Part shown: in pieces, positions 34,033 through 42,697 of the stretch | Layout: the number at the start of each line of letters is the position of its first letter | How positions within the stretch are numbered: position 1 is the first letter of the stretch | Origin: Algorimicrobium algoritergicola | GTDB taxonomy: Bacteria > Bacteroidota > Bacteroidia > Flavobacteriales > Flavobacteriaceae | Assembly (NCBI RefSeq): GCF_008086165.1 | Contig: NZ_VSKL01000006.1 | Span: forward strand, 186,001-250,000 | DNA: 64,000 nt | Direction of reading: 5' to 3' | The notes under the pieces: model-generated | What the model was told of the DNA's origin: nothing | What the model saw: the letters and a program-made list of their open reading frames with translations, nothing else | Database searches by the model: none | Program-made: the position numbers and the translations under genes

Positions 34033-35215
34033 ACGATTTTTGTTTAAGATAACTTATTAAAATAAGCGCAATACTAACTGGTAGAAAGATACTTACAACA
34101 AATAAAATGCTGTAATAATTTGGCAAAAGTCCGATACCTAAAAAGTAAAATGCGCCTTGAATAAATAAAATAGCTTCCGTTAAAATAAAGCCCAGCAAAA
34201 ATAAGGATAAGCCAACGGAAATAAAACTACTTGGCAGTATAGTTTTAGATTGTAATAAAAATGCAAATAAAAATCCACTAATAACACCTAACATAGTCAA
34301 GTGAATAAAGCCAATAATAAAATTATGATGCTCAAATAGTTCCGAAGAAAATTGCGGAATTATAGATAGGGTTTGTAAGATAGTTTTAATGATAAAACAG
34401 CCTAACGAAAACTGATACATACGTATAACTAGCAGAGATGTTTCGGCCTTAAACGTTTGAAATTTACGTTTTATAATTTTTATGAAATAGAAAAGTGAAA
34501 CTAATTGTAACAGGATCCCTAATCCGTTAATCCAATAGAGTAGTGGGTGACTTGCAAACCATTGTATAGGTAAGGCAAAGGTTAAAACGGTAGCTAAAAC
34601 AAGATATTTAAAGAATGCTTTTGCGTTTTCTGATGGTTGAATGTTTAACTGATGACAAGCAATTGCTAAAACAGCAAATAGAAACCAGCCATTAAATTGA
34701 AAGTTTAAAAAGAACTGAATAGCTATTTGATAAAAAGCCGATGCTTGACCTAATAAACTTACAGCAGGCCCTAAACACCAAACACCAATGGTAGAAATAA
34801 CCATAAAAAGCAAGGATGCCTTAACCAATTGTTTTACAAAGCTGTTTTCTATCTGTAAGTCATTCCAAATCCGATACACAAAATAATAACTACAAAAAAT
34901 ATGTAACGTTGAAAAGCTTATTGAAATAGCAGCATATCCTTGAAACGGAAAACTAATCATCATGCCAATAACTGCAATTTGGGTCAGCCAAAAAAGTTTG
35001 GAATAAATTGGTTTTTGTTCTGGTACAAAATAGTGAACATAAAAGCAATAAAGCATTAAGTAGGCCCAACCTAACATGGCAACATGAGAATGTGCATGCG
35101 TAAGAAACCTATAATTGATAGCTATGGGATTCAGGTAAAAATAGCGCAACGTCAAACCCATGAGTGCTGCTATTAAAAAATTAAATAGACAGGTAAGAAC
35201 CGGATTTTTTGGCAT
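34013..35215 (-). CDS. Polytopic His-rich membrane protein, heme-copper-oxidase/NnrS-like
   Basis: The product has 400 residues and about twelve hydrophobic helices. Conserved-looking histidines lie in or next to membrane segments: FLTHAHSHVAMLGWAYLMLY near residue 37, FSTLHIFCSYYF, and HHNFIIGFIHLTMLG near residue 290. The spacing recalls single-subunit heme-copper oxidase/cbb3 subunit I-like and NnrS proteins, but I cannot identify a full catalytic-subunit ligand set. NnrS is a heme- and copper-containing membrane protein of denitrifiers. It lies between ric and the hemerythrin gene, overlapping the latter by 20 bases, which supports a role in NO or O2 chemistry. The identity is tentative. 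Confidence 0.7.
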   Translation of the reverse strand: MPKNPVLTCLFNFLIAALMGLTLRYFYLNPIAINYRFLTHAHSHVAMLGWAYLMLYCFYVHYFVPEQKPIYSKLFWLTQIAVIGMMISFPFQGYAAISISFSTLHIFCSYYFVYRIWNDLQIENSFVKQLVKASLLFMVISTIGVWCLGPAVSLLGQASAFYQIAIQFFLNFQFNGWFLFAVLAIACHQLNIQPSENAKAFFKYLVLATVLTFALPIQWFASHPLLYWINGLGILLQLVSLFYFIKIIKRKFQTFKAETSLLVIRMYQFSLGCFIIKTILQTLSIIPQFSSELFEHHNFIIGFIHLTMLGVISGFLFAFLLQSKTILPSSFISVGLSLFLLGFILTEAILFIQGAFYFLGIGLLPNYYSILFVVSIFLPVSIALILISYLKQKSYGTQTT

Positions 35216-35241
35216 GCATTAAAACGTTAGAATAGATAAAA

Positions 35242-35330
35242 AAAAACACTTCTCTTGTTGAAACCATAACTTACAATAAATATTCCCTCTAATAAAATAC
35301 TTATTTATAAAATAGACAGGAGAAGTGTAT
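35242..35330 (-). terminator. Long-loop hairpin with T run between ric and the His-rich membrane-protein gene
   Basis: On the minus strand ACACTTCTCCTG pairs with CAAGAGAAGTGT (11 of 12 positions) across about 60 bases and is followed by an uninterrupted run of about ten T. This resembles a terminator whose stem is closed by a very long loop, placed just before the start codon of the downstream gene at 35215. Confidence 0.45.
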
Positions 35331-35366
35331 CAGTAAACAAACTATTAATTACTAATTTTTAAATTA

Positions 35367-35399
35367 AACTGGAAGTTAAAAAGGTATTAACTTCCAGTT
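35367..35399 (-). terminator. Hairpin downstream of ric
   Basis: AACTGGAAGTTAA and TTAACTTCCAGTT form a perfect 13-bp stem with a seven-base loop, 25 bases beyond the ric stop codon. The following minus-strand tract is AT-rich but has no long T run, so termination may be partial. Confidence 0.55.
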
Positions 35400-35424
35400 A
35401 TTGAAAATAACAATTGCTATTAAT

Positions 35425-36162
35425 TTACTCTTGGAAAAAGCGCTGCTCTAATTTGGCGGCTTCAGGGAATAAAATGTTATTTTCTAAATGAATGTGTAGG
35501 TGTAAGTCTTTTTCAAATTCGTCTAACATGGCAAATGTTACTTTATATGTATTGCATGCATCTGCAGGTGGTGTATAATTGTTAGTTATAAGAGCAATTT
35601 TTCTAAAGCGTTCACCTTCGTTTTCATGTTCTTCCATCATCATGGCAATTGGATTTTCAACGGTTCCAAAATGTGGCGCTTCAATAGCTTGTCCGGCCAA
35701 AGTTGCTTTTACCATTTTTTTGATGAATGGAAATAGTATTAATTCTTCTTTTTTCATGTGCGCTGAAAGTTCGCCAGCACAACCAGTAAAGAGTTCATTA
35801 ATTTTAAATAATTCCGGGTGATTTCCACCATGCACTTTACATAATTTATCTAAAAACTGACGTAGTACGGGAATTTTTTCTTCCACATATCTATGGTGTG
35901 TTTTCTCAATATATTCTGCAAGTAAATCTAATGGCCATGATTTGTAATCTATGGCACTATTGCCTTTGGAATCTAAAACAGCATCAAGTTTACTTAAAAG
36001 TTCATCTGGATTTACGCCATTTTTATTACAAACTTCTTCTACAGTTCTGTGTCCTTTGCAACAAAAATCTATTCCATAGTTACTGAATACAGCAGCTGTT
36101 CTAAAATCATCGGCTACAAATTCGCCAATCGGTTTGCTCATGTTTTTATGTAATGTTTCCAT
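35425..36162 (-). CDS. ric: Iron-sulfur cluster repair di-iron protein Ric (ScdA/YtfE/DUF542)
   Basis: This 245-residue cytosolic protein restores Fe-S clusters damaged by NO or oxidants. The N-terminal ScdA_N domain has GIDFCCKGHRTVEEVC. The hemerythrin-like domain follows: EYIEKTHHRYV, VHGGNHPEL, LSAHMKKEELILFPFIKKM, MMEEHENEGERF and HLHIHLENNILFPEA, supplying the di-iron ligands. The start at 36162 gives METLHKNM; an internal ATG at 36141 (MSKPIGEF) is possible. A perfect operator-like palindrome (36178-36191) lies 15 bases upstream, and an Rrf2 gene is 72 bases upstream on the same strand, fitting NO-responsive control. Confidence 0.93.
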   Translation of the reverse strand: METLHKNMSKPIGEFVADDFRTAAVFSNYGIDFCCKGHRTVEEVCNKNGVNPDELLSKLDAVLDSKGNSAIDYKSWPLDLLAEYIEKTHHRYVEEKIPVLRQFLDKLCKVHGGNHPELFKINELFTGCAGELSAHMKKEELILFPFIKKMVKATLAGQAIEAPHFGTVENPIAMMMEEHENEGERFRKIALITNNYTPPADACNTYKVTFAMLDEFEKDLHLHIHLENNILFPEAAKLEQRFFQE

Positions 36163-36177
36163 ATTGTTACTTATTTC

Positions 36178-36191
36178 GGATAAATTTATCC
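36178..36191 (-). promoter_or_regulatory. Perfect palindromic operator GGATAAATTTATCC upstream of ric
   Basis: The 14-base sequence is exactly self-complementary and lies 16 bases upstream of the ric ATG. A 12-of-14 match occurs in the Rrf2-gene promoter (36712-36725) and an 11-of-14 match after the nirK start. This set is best explained as the binding site of the Rrf2 protein encoded next to it. Confidence 0.6.
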
Positions 36192-36234
36192 TATTTATAA
36201 TTAAATTTTTTTTACGTTTACTTATTTGTGTTAT

Positions 36235-36669
36235 TTAAATTTTTAAAAAGGTTGCACCTGATTTGATGTCTAATGCTAGTTCTTCCAAATTCGTTGTTTC
36301 CAACATGACTTTCAAATCATTTCGTATATCTTTAAACTTATCATGTACAGGACATGGATGGTTTTCATCGCAGGTGTGCAGGCCTAATCCGCAACCGTTA
36401 TAAATTTTATCCCCATCAATTGCACGAACAATTTCTTCTAATTTAATACTCGAAATTTGCGATTTTACAATTTCAAAACCACCATGCGCTCCTTTTACGG
36501 AGTTAATGATGTTATGTCTAGCTAAATCTTGTAAAATTTTTGCTGTAAACGCTTCTGGTGAAGCAATTTCTTTAGCAATCTCTTTTAAACTCACCCGCTT
36601 TTCTTGGTAGGAGTTTAAGGCGATAAAAATGGAGGCTTTGATGCCGTATTCACAAGCTTTAGAAAACAT
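36235..36669 (-). CDS. Rrf2-family transcriptional regulator, probably NO/redox-sensing (NsrR-like)
   Basis: The product has 144 residues. The N-terminal winged helix has CEYGIKASIFIALNS and ASPEAFTAKILQDLARHNIINSVKGAHGGFEI (written here across the helix-turn-helix and wing). The C-terminal half has three cysteines in CGLGLHTCDENHPCPVHDKF, the usual Fe-S ligand loop of NsrR and IscR. NsrR senses NO through its cluster. Location directly before ric and the presence of the same palindrome in its own promoter support NsrR-like autorepression; IscR-type function cannot be ruled out from sequence alone. Confidence 0.88.
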   Translation of the reverse strand: MFSKACEYGIKASIFIALNSYQEKRVSLKEIAKEIASPEAFTAKILQDLARHNIINSVKGAHGGFEIVKSQISSIKLEEIVRAIDGDKIYNGCGLGLHTCDENHPCPVHDKFKDIRNDLKVMLETTNLEELALDIKSGATFLKI

Positions 36670-36686
36670 AGTTTTGTTTTATGGGA

Positions 36687-36725
36687 CAAATATATAACAT
36701 ATTTTTAATTCAGACAAATTTATCC
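36687..36725 (-). promoter_or_regulatory. Promoter of the Rrf2 gene with overlapping operator
   Basis: On the minus strand TTG (36717-36715), a 20-base spacer and TATATTTG (36694-36687) form a full Bacteroidota promoter. The operator-like AGACAAATTTATCC at 36712-36725 covers the -33 element, so the regulator would block its own transcription. Confidence 0.6.
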
Positions 36726-36780
36726 GAATTAAAAATTATATTTTGTAAATTGACGTGTAAGTAAGTATTTATGGTAAACG

Positions 36781-38904
36781 TTAATCTATCAAAATTTCTA
36801 AAATTTGAATAGCCGCTTCACTAATTTTTGTTCCTGGGCCAAAAACGGCTACAGCACCAGCATCAAATAAATATTGATAATCTTGTTTTGGAATGACACC
36901 ACCAACAATAACCATAATATCTTCGCGGCCATACGCCTTAAGCGCATCAATAACTTGGGGAACCAAAGTTTTATGACCAGCAGCTAGAGATGACACACCT
37001 AATATATGTACATCGTTTTCAACAGCTTGTTTTGCGGCTTCTTGGGGCGTTTGAAAAAGTGGGCCAATGTCCACATCAAAACCAACATCAGCATAACCAG
37101 TAGCAACCACTTTCGCGCCACGATCATGACCATCTTGTCCCATTTTAGCAATCATAATTCGCGGACGTCTGCCATCTTGTTCGGCAAATTTATCTGCTAA
37201 TTCTTTGGCTTTTTTGAAAGATTCATCATCTTTAATTTCTTTACTATACACGCCTGAAAAGGATTTAATTTGTGCTTTATATCGACCGAAGGCAACTTCT
37301 AGCGCATCACTAATTTCTCCTAGTGTTGCACGTTCTCGAGCTGCTTCAACAGCTAAAGCTAATAAATTATCTTGATTTGATTTTGCAGCTGTTGTTAAAT
37401 TAGCTAATGCTTGTTGCACCTTATTAGAATCTCTTGTTGCTTTAATAGCGTTTAAGCGTTCAATTTGTGATTTCCTAACCGTTTGGTTATCCACTTCCAG
37501 AGTGGTAATTGGTGCTTCTTCTGCTAATCGATATTTATTGACACCTACTATAATATCTTGATTGGAATCTATACGTGCCTGTTTTCTGGCAGCAGCTTCC
37601 TCAATACGGAGTTTTGGAATTCCAGCTTCAATAGCCTTGGTCATACCACCTAATTCTTCAACCTCTTCAATGAGTTCCCAAGCTTTTTCGGCTATATCCT
37701 GCGTCAACTTTTCTACATAATAACTCCCAGCCCACGGATCGACCGTTTTCGTTATTTGCGTTTCTTCTTGTAAATAGATTTGTGTATTTCTGGCAATTCG
37801 TGCTGAAAAATCAGTTGGCAAGGCAATAGCTTCATCTAAAGCGTTTGTATGTAAACTTTGTGTGCCTCCAAAAGCCGCCGCCGCCGCTTCAATAGTAGTT
37901 CGTGCTACATTATTAAACGGATCTTGTTCAGTTAAACTCCAACCCGAAGTTTGACAATGCGTTCGTAAAGCTAGCGATTTTTCATTTTTAGGATTGAATG
38001 GTTTTATCAGTTTGGCCCAAAGCATTCGCGCTGCTCGCATTTTTGCAATTTCCATAAAATGGTTCATGCCAATTGCCCAGAAAAATGATAGACGTGGAGC
38101 AAACGTATCAATATCCATACCTGCGGCTATTCCTTTTTTAACGTATTCCAGTCCGTCGGCTAGGGTGTAAGCCAATTCAATATCACAAGTGGCACCAGCT
38201 TCTTGCATGTGATAACCCGAAATACTGATGCTATTAAACTTCGGCATATTTTTACTCGTATATTCAAAAATATCCGAAATGATTTTCATGGAAGGTGTTG
38301 GTGGATAGATATAGGTGTTTCGCACCATAAATTCCTTTAGAATATCATTTTGAATTGTTCCCGCTAAAAGTTCTGGTTTCACGCCTTGCTCTTCTGCGGC
38401 TACAATATAAAAAGCCATAATAGGTAAAACGGCACCATTCATGGTCATGGAAACACTCATTTTATCCAACGGAATTTCATCGAAAAGAATTTTCATATCC
38501 TCAACAGAATCAATGGCAACACCAGCCTTACCAACATCGCCAACCACACGATCATGATCGGAATCATAACCACGATGTGTTGCTAAATCGAATGCAACTG
38601 ATAAGCCTTTCTGTCCAGCAGCTAGATTTCGTCTGTAAAATGCATTACTATCTTCAGCTGTTGAAAATCCTGCATATTGTCTAATGGTCCAAGGTCTTCT
38701 AACATACATGGTGCTATAAGGTCCACGAAGATTTGGTGTAATACCAGCCGCAAAATTAAGGTGTTCTAAATTGGCGACATCTGCTTTTGAATAAACAGAT
38801 TTTATAACAATATCTTCAGCAGAATTAAAGGTGTCAAAAGAATCATTTACTGTTTGAGTATCTGTTGATTTTAATTGAATATGTTGAATGTTTTTCCGAC
38901 TCAT
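36781..38904 (-). CDS. mutB: Methylmalonyl-CoA mutase, large (catalytic) subunit
   Basis: The ATG at 38904 ([11 protein letters not shown]) is preferred; an upstream in-frame ATG at 38943 would add 13 residues with no family counterpart. The enzyme (about 707 residues) interconverts (R)-methylmalonyl-CoA and succinyl-CoA with adenosylcobalamin. The substrate TIM barrel has [20 protein letters not shown] and [22 protein letters not shown]. The C-terminal B12 domain has [20 protein letters not shown], with the DxHxxG cobalt-ligand histidine. It follows the small-subunit gene, and the pair probably links propionate/branched-chain catabolism to the TCA cycle. No cobalamin riboswitch is visible upstream. 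Confidence 0.95.
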   Translation of the reverse strand: MSRKNIQHIQLKSTDTQTVNDSFDTFNSAEDIVIKSVYSKADVANLEHLNFAAGITPNLRGPYSTMYVRRPWTIRQYAGFSTAEDSNAFYRRNLAAGQKGLSVAFDLATHRGYDSDHDRVVGDVGKAGVAIDSVEDMKILFDEIPLDKMSVSMTMNGAVLPIMAFYIVAAEEQGVKPELLAGTIQNDILKEFMVRNTYIYPPTPSMKIISDIFEYTSKNMPKFNSISISGYHMQEAGATCDIELAYTLADGLEYVKKGIAAGMDIDTFAPRLSFFWAIGMNHFMEIAKMRAARMLWAKLIKPFNPKNEKSLALRTHCQTSGWSLTEQDPFNNVARTTIEAAAAAFGGTQSLHTNALDEAIALPTDFSARIARNTQIYLQEETQITKTVDPWAGSYYVEKLTQDIAEKAWELIEEVEELGGMTKAIEAGIPKLRIEEAAARKQARIDSNQDIIVGVNKYRLAEEAPITTLEVDNQTVRKSQIERLNAIKATRDSNKVQQALANLTTAAKSNQDNLLALAVEAARERATLGEISDALEVAFGRYKAQIKSFSGVYSKEIKDDESFKKAKELADKFAEQDGRRPRIMIAKMGQDGHDRGAKVVATGYADVGFDVDIGPLFQTPQEAAKQAVENDVHILGVSSLAAGHKTLVPQVIDALKAYGREDIMVIVGGVIPKQDYQYLFDAGAVAVFGPGTKISEAAIQILEILID

Positions 38905-38965
38905 AATAATAGATTGTTTAATGGATGCGATGTCACTTTGCAAATTTGCCTCTAATAGTTATAGG

Positions 38966-40336
38966 TTATTGTTCCGTTTGCAGACGATCTTGTTCCAAGT
39001 TTTCGGCTAATCGTCGTTCAATTATAGGGGCAATAAGTGTTTTTCTTGCCTGTGTTTTAACAAAGGGAAACAATTCCAATTCATCTGCCATTTTATCGGC
39101 TTTATTTGGATGTTTATTTGTTCCAAGTAAGGTGATTTTCCCTGCATCAAATTGAGATTGTTCTTTGTTGGCACTTTCCTTTATTTTACGTTGAATGATG
39201 CCTTCTTTTAACTGCTTTAAAAAGCCGCCATTTGATTCAATATCTTTAAAGAGTTCCAATCCTTTTTCAGCTAATTGATCTGTTAATGTTTCAATGTAAT
39301 AAGAACCTTCAGAAGGGTTTTTAACTTGATCAAAATAACTTTCATGCTTTAAAATCAAAAGTTGATTACGTGCAATACGATCTCCAAATTCATTATTTTT
39401 ATGATAAATAGCATCATATGGCATATTGCAAATAGTATTGGCACCACCTAAAATAGCACTCATACATTCCGTGGTTGTACGGAGCATGTTGGTGTTATAA
39501 TCGTAAATGGTTTTGTTGCGTTTGGTTGGAACTGCAAAAATATGGCAGGTTGTATTGAAGCCATAGTCAGCTGCCAACGCTTGATATAAAACGCGTAAGG
39601 CACGAATTTTAGCTATTTCAAAAAAGTAATTTGAACCAACTGCTATTTGAAAAACCGTTTTAAATGTTTGTTTTTCTGATACTGAAAACTGCTCATTTAA
39701 ATGATTAAAGTATTCATTGGTGTGCGCCAAAGCATAGGCTAATTGCTGCACCATATTAGCACCAGCATTCTGATATAAGGTGGTATCAATAGTAACCGTA
39801 TTTGTACGTTTTACGATGCTCCTAAAAGCTTCATGATCCGCATTCAAATTAGAAAACCAATTTCCAGTTCGAGCTAGATTTCCAATAATATCTGTTTGAA
39901 TGATGGCTTGATTATTAACGCCTAAATTGGTGATTTTTTCAGCAAAGGATTCCGATAAAAACTGTAACTTAAAATAAATAGTTGTTTTTTTTAAGTCAAT
40001 ACTTTTTAAGAGTTTATCTACAGAAACGGTATCATCTGGAATAATGAATTTAATGCTTTCAGCACCATTTTTTAAAGCAGAAACGGCAATGCCATTCGCT
40101 ACTTCAATTTGTTGTACAAAAATGGTCTGACAAATATTCCAAGGCGTATTTGAAATTGCTTTGGTTGAAACATTTTCTAACGTATCTTGATGGTAAAATG
40201 GTTTCACATTAATACCTTCATTAGATTGCCAAATAAGTGTTTCGTTATAATCGGCACCTTTTAAATCAGATTGTATTTTTTGTTTCCATTCTTTGGAAGA
40301 TACTTCAGGAAACATGCTAAATAAAGGTTTAGTCAT
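38966..40336 (-). CDS. mutA: Methylmalonyl-CoA mutase, small subunit
   Basis: The start at 40336 (MTKPLFSMFPEVSSKEW) gives 456 residues and overlaps the preceding gene by eight bases; a longer frame from 40372 is not supported. The sequence follows the mutase barrel (KWKQKIQSDLKGADYNETLIW type front, SEKQTFKTVFQIAVGSNYFFEIAKIRALR, NPSEGSYYIETLTDQLAEK) but it ends before a B12-binding domain, as in Bacteroidota/actinobacterial small subunits, which are structural rather than catalytic. It pairs with the large-subunit gene downstream. Confidence 0.92.
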   Translation of the reverse strand: MTKPLFSMFPEVSSKEWKQKIQSDLKGADYNETLIWQSNEGINVKPFYHQDTLENVSTKAISNTPWNICQTIFVQQIEVANGIAVSALKNGAESIKFIIPDDTVSVDKLLKSIDLKKTTIYFKLQFLSESFAEKITNLGVNNQAIIQTDIIGNLARTGNWFSNLNADHEAFRSIVKRTNTVTIDTTLYQNAGANMVQQLAYALAHTNEYFNHLNEQFSVSEKQTFKTVFQIAVGSNYFFEIAKIRALRVLYQALAADYGFNTTCHIFAVPTKRNKTIYDYNTNMLRTTTECMSAILGGANTICNMPYDAIYHKNNEFGDRIARNQLLILKHESYFDQVKNPSEGSYYIETLTDQLAEKGLELFKDIESNGGFLKQLKEGIIQRKIKESANKEQSQFDAGKITLLGTNKHPNKADKMADELELFPFVKTQARKTLIAPIIERRLAENLEQDRLQTEQ

Positions 40337-40655
40337 TTTTATTTTCTTTTGGAATACTATCTTCATATTCAATTATAAAGATTTCTTCATTGGCTTTCTT
40401 CATATAGTATTTTTCGCGTGCTAATTTTTCAACACCTAATTCGCTACTCAATTCTTTAATGGCTTTTTTATCCTTTTCAATTTCCTTGTTATAGTACTCT
40501 TTTTCAGTTTCAAGCTCATCAATTTCCGTATTTAATTCCCTGTGAATTAAATAGGAATTGGCATCAAAGAAAATCATCCATACAGCAAATACTACAACTA
40601 TTAGGATGAAAATATTTTTAAAAGGTTTTAAATATTTGCGATTTAGTTTTGCCAT
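40329..40655 (-). CDS. FtsB/DivIC-type septum formation initiator
   Basis: The protein has 108 residues, one N-terminal transmembrane helix (about 13-30, IFILIVVVFAVWMIFF), then a long coiled coil (IDELETEKEYYNKEIEKDK) and the short conserved EKLAREKYYMKKANEEIFII end typical of the family. FtsB/DivIC bridges FtsL and FtsQ/DivIB in the divisome. It overlaps udk by one base and mutA by eight, in a compact leftward operon. Confidence 0.88.
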   Translation of the reverse strand: MAKLNRKYLKPFKNIFILIVVVFAVWMIFFDANSYLIHRELNTEIDELETEKEYYNKEIEKDKKAIKELSSELGVEKLAREKYYMKKANEEIFIIEYEDSIPKENKND

Positions 40656-41263
40656 TATACTAAACGTTGATTGATAATAGTTTTAACAATATCCACAGCA
40701 ACGGTGTTGTATTTATTGTTTGGTATAATAATATCAGCATACTCTTTCATAGGCTCAATAAACTGTTGATGCATGGGTTTAAGCGTATTTTGATAACGGC
40801 TTAAAACTTCATCTAAATCCCGACCACGTTCTGAAATATCGCGTTTTAATCGGCGAATTAAGCGCTCATCACTATCTGCATGAACAAATATTTTAATATC
40901 AAACATATCTCGTAATTCCGGATTTGTTAGTATTAAAATACCTTCAACAATCATCACTTTTCTTGGGTGTGTAAGTATTATATCACCAGTGCGATTGTGT
41001 TTTATAAACGAATAAACAGGTTGCTGAATATCATTTCCTTTCTTTAATTCTTTTAAATGCGATTCTAATAATTCAAAATCGATGGAGCGTGGATGGTCAA
41101 AATTGATTTTTATACGTTCGTCATACGATAAATGTGTCGTATCTTTATAATAAGAATCTTGCGAAATTACACCAACTTCACCTTCTGGAAGTTGATCCAG
41201 AATCTGATTTACAACGGTTGTTTTACCACAGCCAGTACCACCAGCAATACCAATAATAAGCAT
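40655..41263 (-). CDS. udk: Uridine kinase
   Basis: This 202-residue enzyme phosphorylates uridine and cytidine in pyrimidine salvage. The P-loop is GIAGGTGCGKTTVVNQIL at residue 5. ISQDSYYKD, NFDHPRSIDFELL and VMIVEGILIL are the other family motifs, and RLIRRLKRDISERGRDLDEV is the lid/substrate region. The length is standard. It heads the udk-ftsB-mutA-mutB run. Confidence 0.95.
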   Translation of the reverse strand: MLIIGIAGGTGCGKTTVVNQILDQLPEGEVGVISQDSYYKDTTHLSYDERIKINFDHPRSIDFELLESHLKELKKGNDIQQPVYSFIKHNRTGDIILTHPRKVMIVEGILILTNPELRDMFDIKIFVHADSDERLIRRLKRDISERGRDLDEVLSRYQNTLKPMHQQFIEPMKEYADIIIPNNKYNTVAVDIVKTIINQRLV

Positions 41264-41353
41264 GAATTATTTTTTTAGTTATGGGTACAAATTTAGTTAT
41301 TTAGTATGGAATTTATTGGTTCATTTATTTAAACTTCGTTACTGATGTTTGAT

Positions 41354-42463
41354 TTACTCTTTTTTAGGTAGAATTTTCACAATTCCAAGATTTTCAATAC
41401 CAACATAAATGTAACCATCTGGACCTTGTACAACTGACCTCACACGACCTAAGCCATCTAACAGGCGTTCTTCTTTTATAACCTTTTCGCCTTTGAGATA
41501 ACACAAATCTAGGTATTGAAATTTTAAAGAACCAACTAAAAGATTCCCTTTCCAATCTGGATATACGGTACTGGTAATAAATGCCATGCCACTTGGTGCA
41601 ATGGAAGGATCCCAATAGTGGATAGGTGCCGTCATACCAGGTAAGGTTGTTTTATTTGTAATTTCAGTTCCGGAATAGTTTACACCATACGTAACTTTTG
41701 GCCAACCATAATTGTTGCCAGCTTGTACAATATTAATTTCATCACCACCTTTTGGACCATGTTCATGAATCCAAATAGCTTTTGTTTCTGGATGAATTGT
41801 CATGCCTTGCGGATTACGATGTCCATAAGAATATATGGCTTTTTTGGCATTAGGCGAAGTTAAAAAAGGGTTGTCTTTAGGAATAGAGCCATCATCATGT
41901 AAGCGATAGATTTTTCCGCCATCTTTAGTCAAGTCCTGTGGATTGACATCCCGATCACCACGATCGCCAATGGAGAAAAATAAAAAGTTATCGGTATCAA
42001 TTACAATTCGTGAACCGAAGTGCTGACCTGCTTTTGTGTTAGGAGACGCCTTGTATAGTACCTGAAAATTAATTAATGAATTGTTGTTCAGTTTTGCGCG
42101 TGCAATAGCGGTATTTCCACCTTTGTCATCACCTTCCGCGGAAGCATAAGAGAAATATATCCATCCATTAGATTTATAATCTGGGTGAAGCGTAATATCC
42201 ATTAAACCACCTTGTCCATAAACATGTATTTCAGGAAGCCCCGTGATTCGTGTTTTCTTGCCATTTTTGAAATGAATAAGCGCTCCCGATTTTTCTGTAA
42301 TCAGCATGGAGTTATCAGGTAAGAATACAAAGCCCCAAGGATTTTTTAAATCTGGAACAACCACTTGATGCGAATGATTGGTATTTGTTGGGTTTTTATC
42401 TTGAGCACACGCAAAAATGCTCATTGAAAGAATTAAAGTTAATATGTAAAAACGTGATTTCAT
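41354..42463 (-). CDS. PQQ-dependent aldose sugar dehydrogenase-like lipoprotein (GSDH/YliI family)
   Basis: The protein has 369 residues with a lipoprotein signal (LSMSIFAC). The six-bladed propeller of soluble glucose dehydrogenases is recognisable: LKNPWGFVFLPD, GQGGLMDITLHPDY, GQHFGSRIVID, FFSIGDRGDRDVNPQ, YSYGHRNPQGM and IHEHGPKGGDEIN (catalytic His region), and GNNYGWPKVTYG. Members oxidise aldoses with PQQ in the periplasm; some lack PQQ synthesis partners and may acquire the cofactor externally. No pqq genes are seen in this window. It is a single gene. Confidence 0.9.
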   Translation of the reverse strand: MKSRFYILTLILSMSIFACAQDKNPTNTNHSHQVVVPDLKNPWGFVFLPDNSMLITEKSGALIHFKNGKKTRITGLPEIHVYGQGGLMDITLHPDYKSNGWIYFSYASAEGDDKGGNTAIARAKLNNNSLINFQVLYKASPNTKAGQHFGSRIVIDTDNFLFFSIGDRGDRDVNPQDLTKDGGKIYRLHDDGSIPKDNPFLTSPNAKKAIYSYGHRNPQGMTIHPETKAIWIHEHGPKGGDEINIVQAGNNYGWPKVTYGVNYSGTEITNKTTLPGMTAPIHYWDPSIAPSGMAFITSTVYPDWKGNLLVGSLKFQYLDLCYLKGEKVIKEERLLDGLGRVRSVVQGPDGYIYVGIENLGIVKILPKKE

Positions 42464-42501
42464 GATATCTATATTTTAACTATAAATTTAAAAAATATTT
42501 G

Positions 42502-42533
42502 TTGCATGGTTCTAAAGAAAAGCTATATATTTG
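42502..42533 (+). promoter_or_regulatory. Promoter of tRNA-Pro
   Basis: TTG at 42502-42504 and TATATTTG at 42526-42533, 21 bases apart, match the Bacteroidota consensus exactly. The mature tRNA begins 49 bases after the -7 element. Confidence 0.65.
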
Positions 42534-42581
42534 CACCTCGGTTTTGAAATGTTTATTTTAAAGCTGAAAAGATAACCAATT

Positions 42582-42659
42582 CGGGGTGTAGCGTAGCCCG
42601 GTTATCGCGCCGCGTTTGGGACGCGGAGGTCGCAGGTTCGAATCCTGCCACCCCGACCA
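42582..42659 (+). tRNA. tRNA-Pro (anticodon TGG), CCA encoded
   Basis: The acceptor stem CGGGGTG pairs with CACCCCG, followed by A and an encoded CCA. The anticodon stem CGCG/CGCG holds loop TTTGGGA with TGG at 42617-42619. The T arm GCAGGTTCGAATCCTGC is complete. It reads CCA and, by wobble, other proline codons. Confidence 0.96.
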
Positions 42660-42661
42660 AT

Positions 42662-42697
42662 AAAGCCTAAAATCTGAATGGATTTTAGGCTTTTTTT
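42662..42697 (+). terminator. Terminator of tRNA-Pro
   Basis: AAAGCCTAAAATC and GATTTTAGGCTTT form a 13-bp stem with a TGAATG loop and a T run, directly after the CCA end. Confidence 0.9.

Noticed and set aside
36781-40336. Cobalamin riboswitch upstream of the mutase genes
   Set aside because: The mutase genes are inside a compact operon headed by udk and the short leaders show no cobalamin-box sequence.
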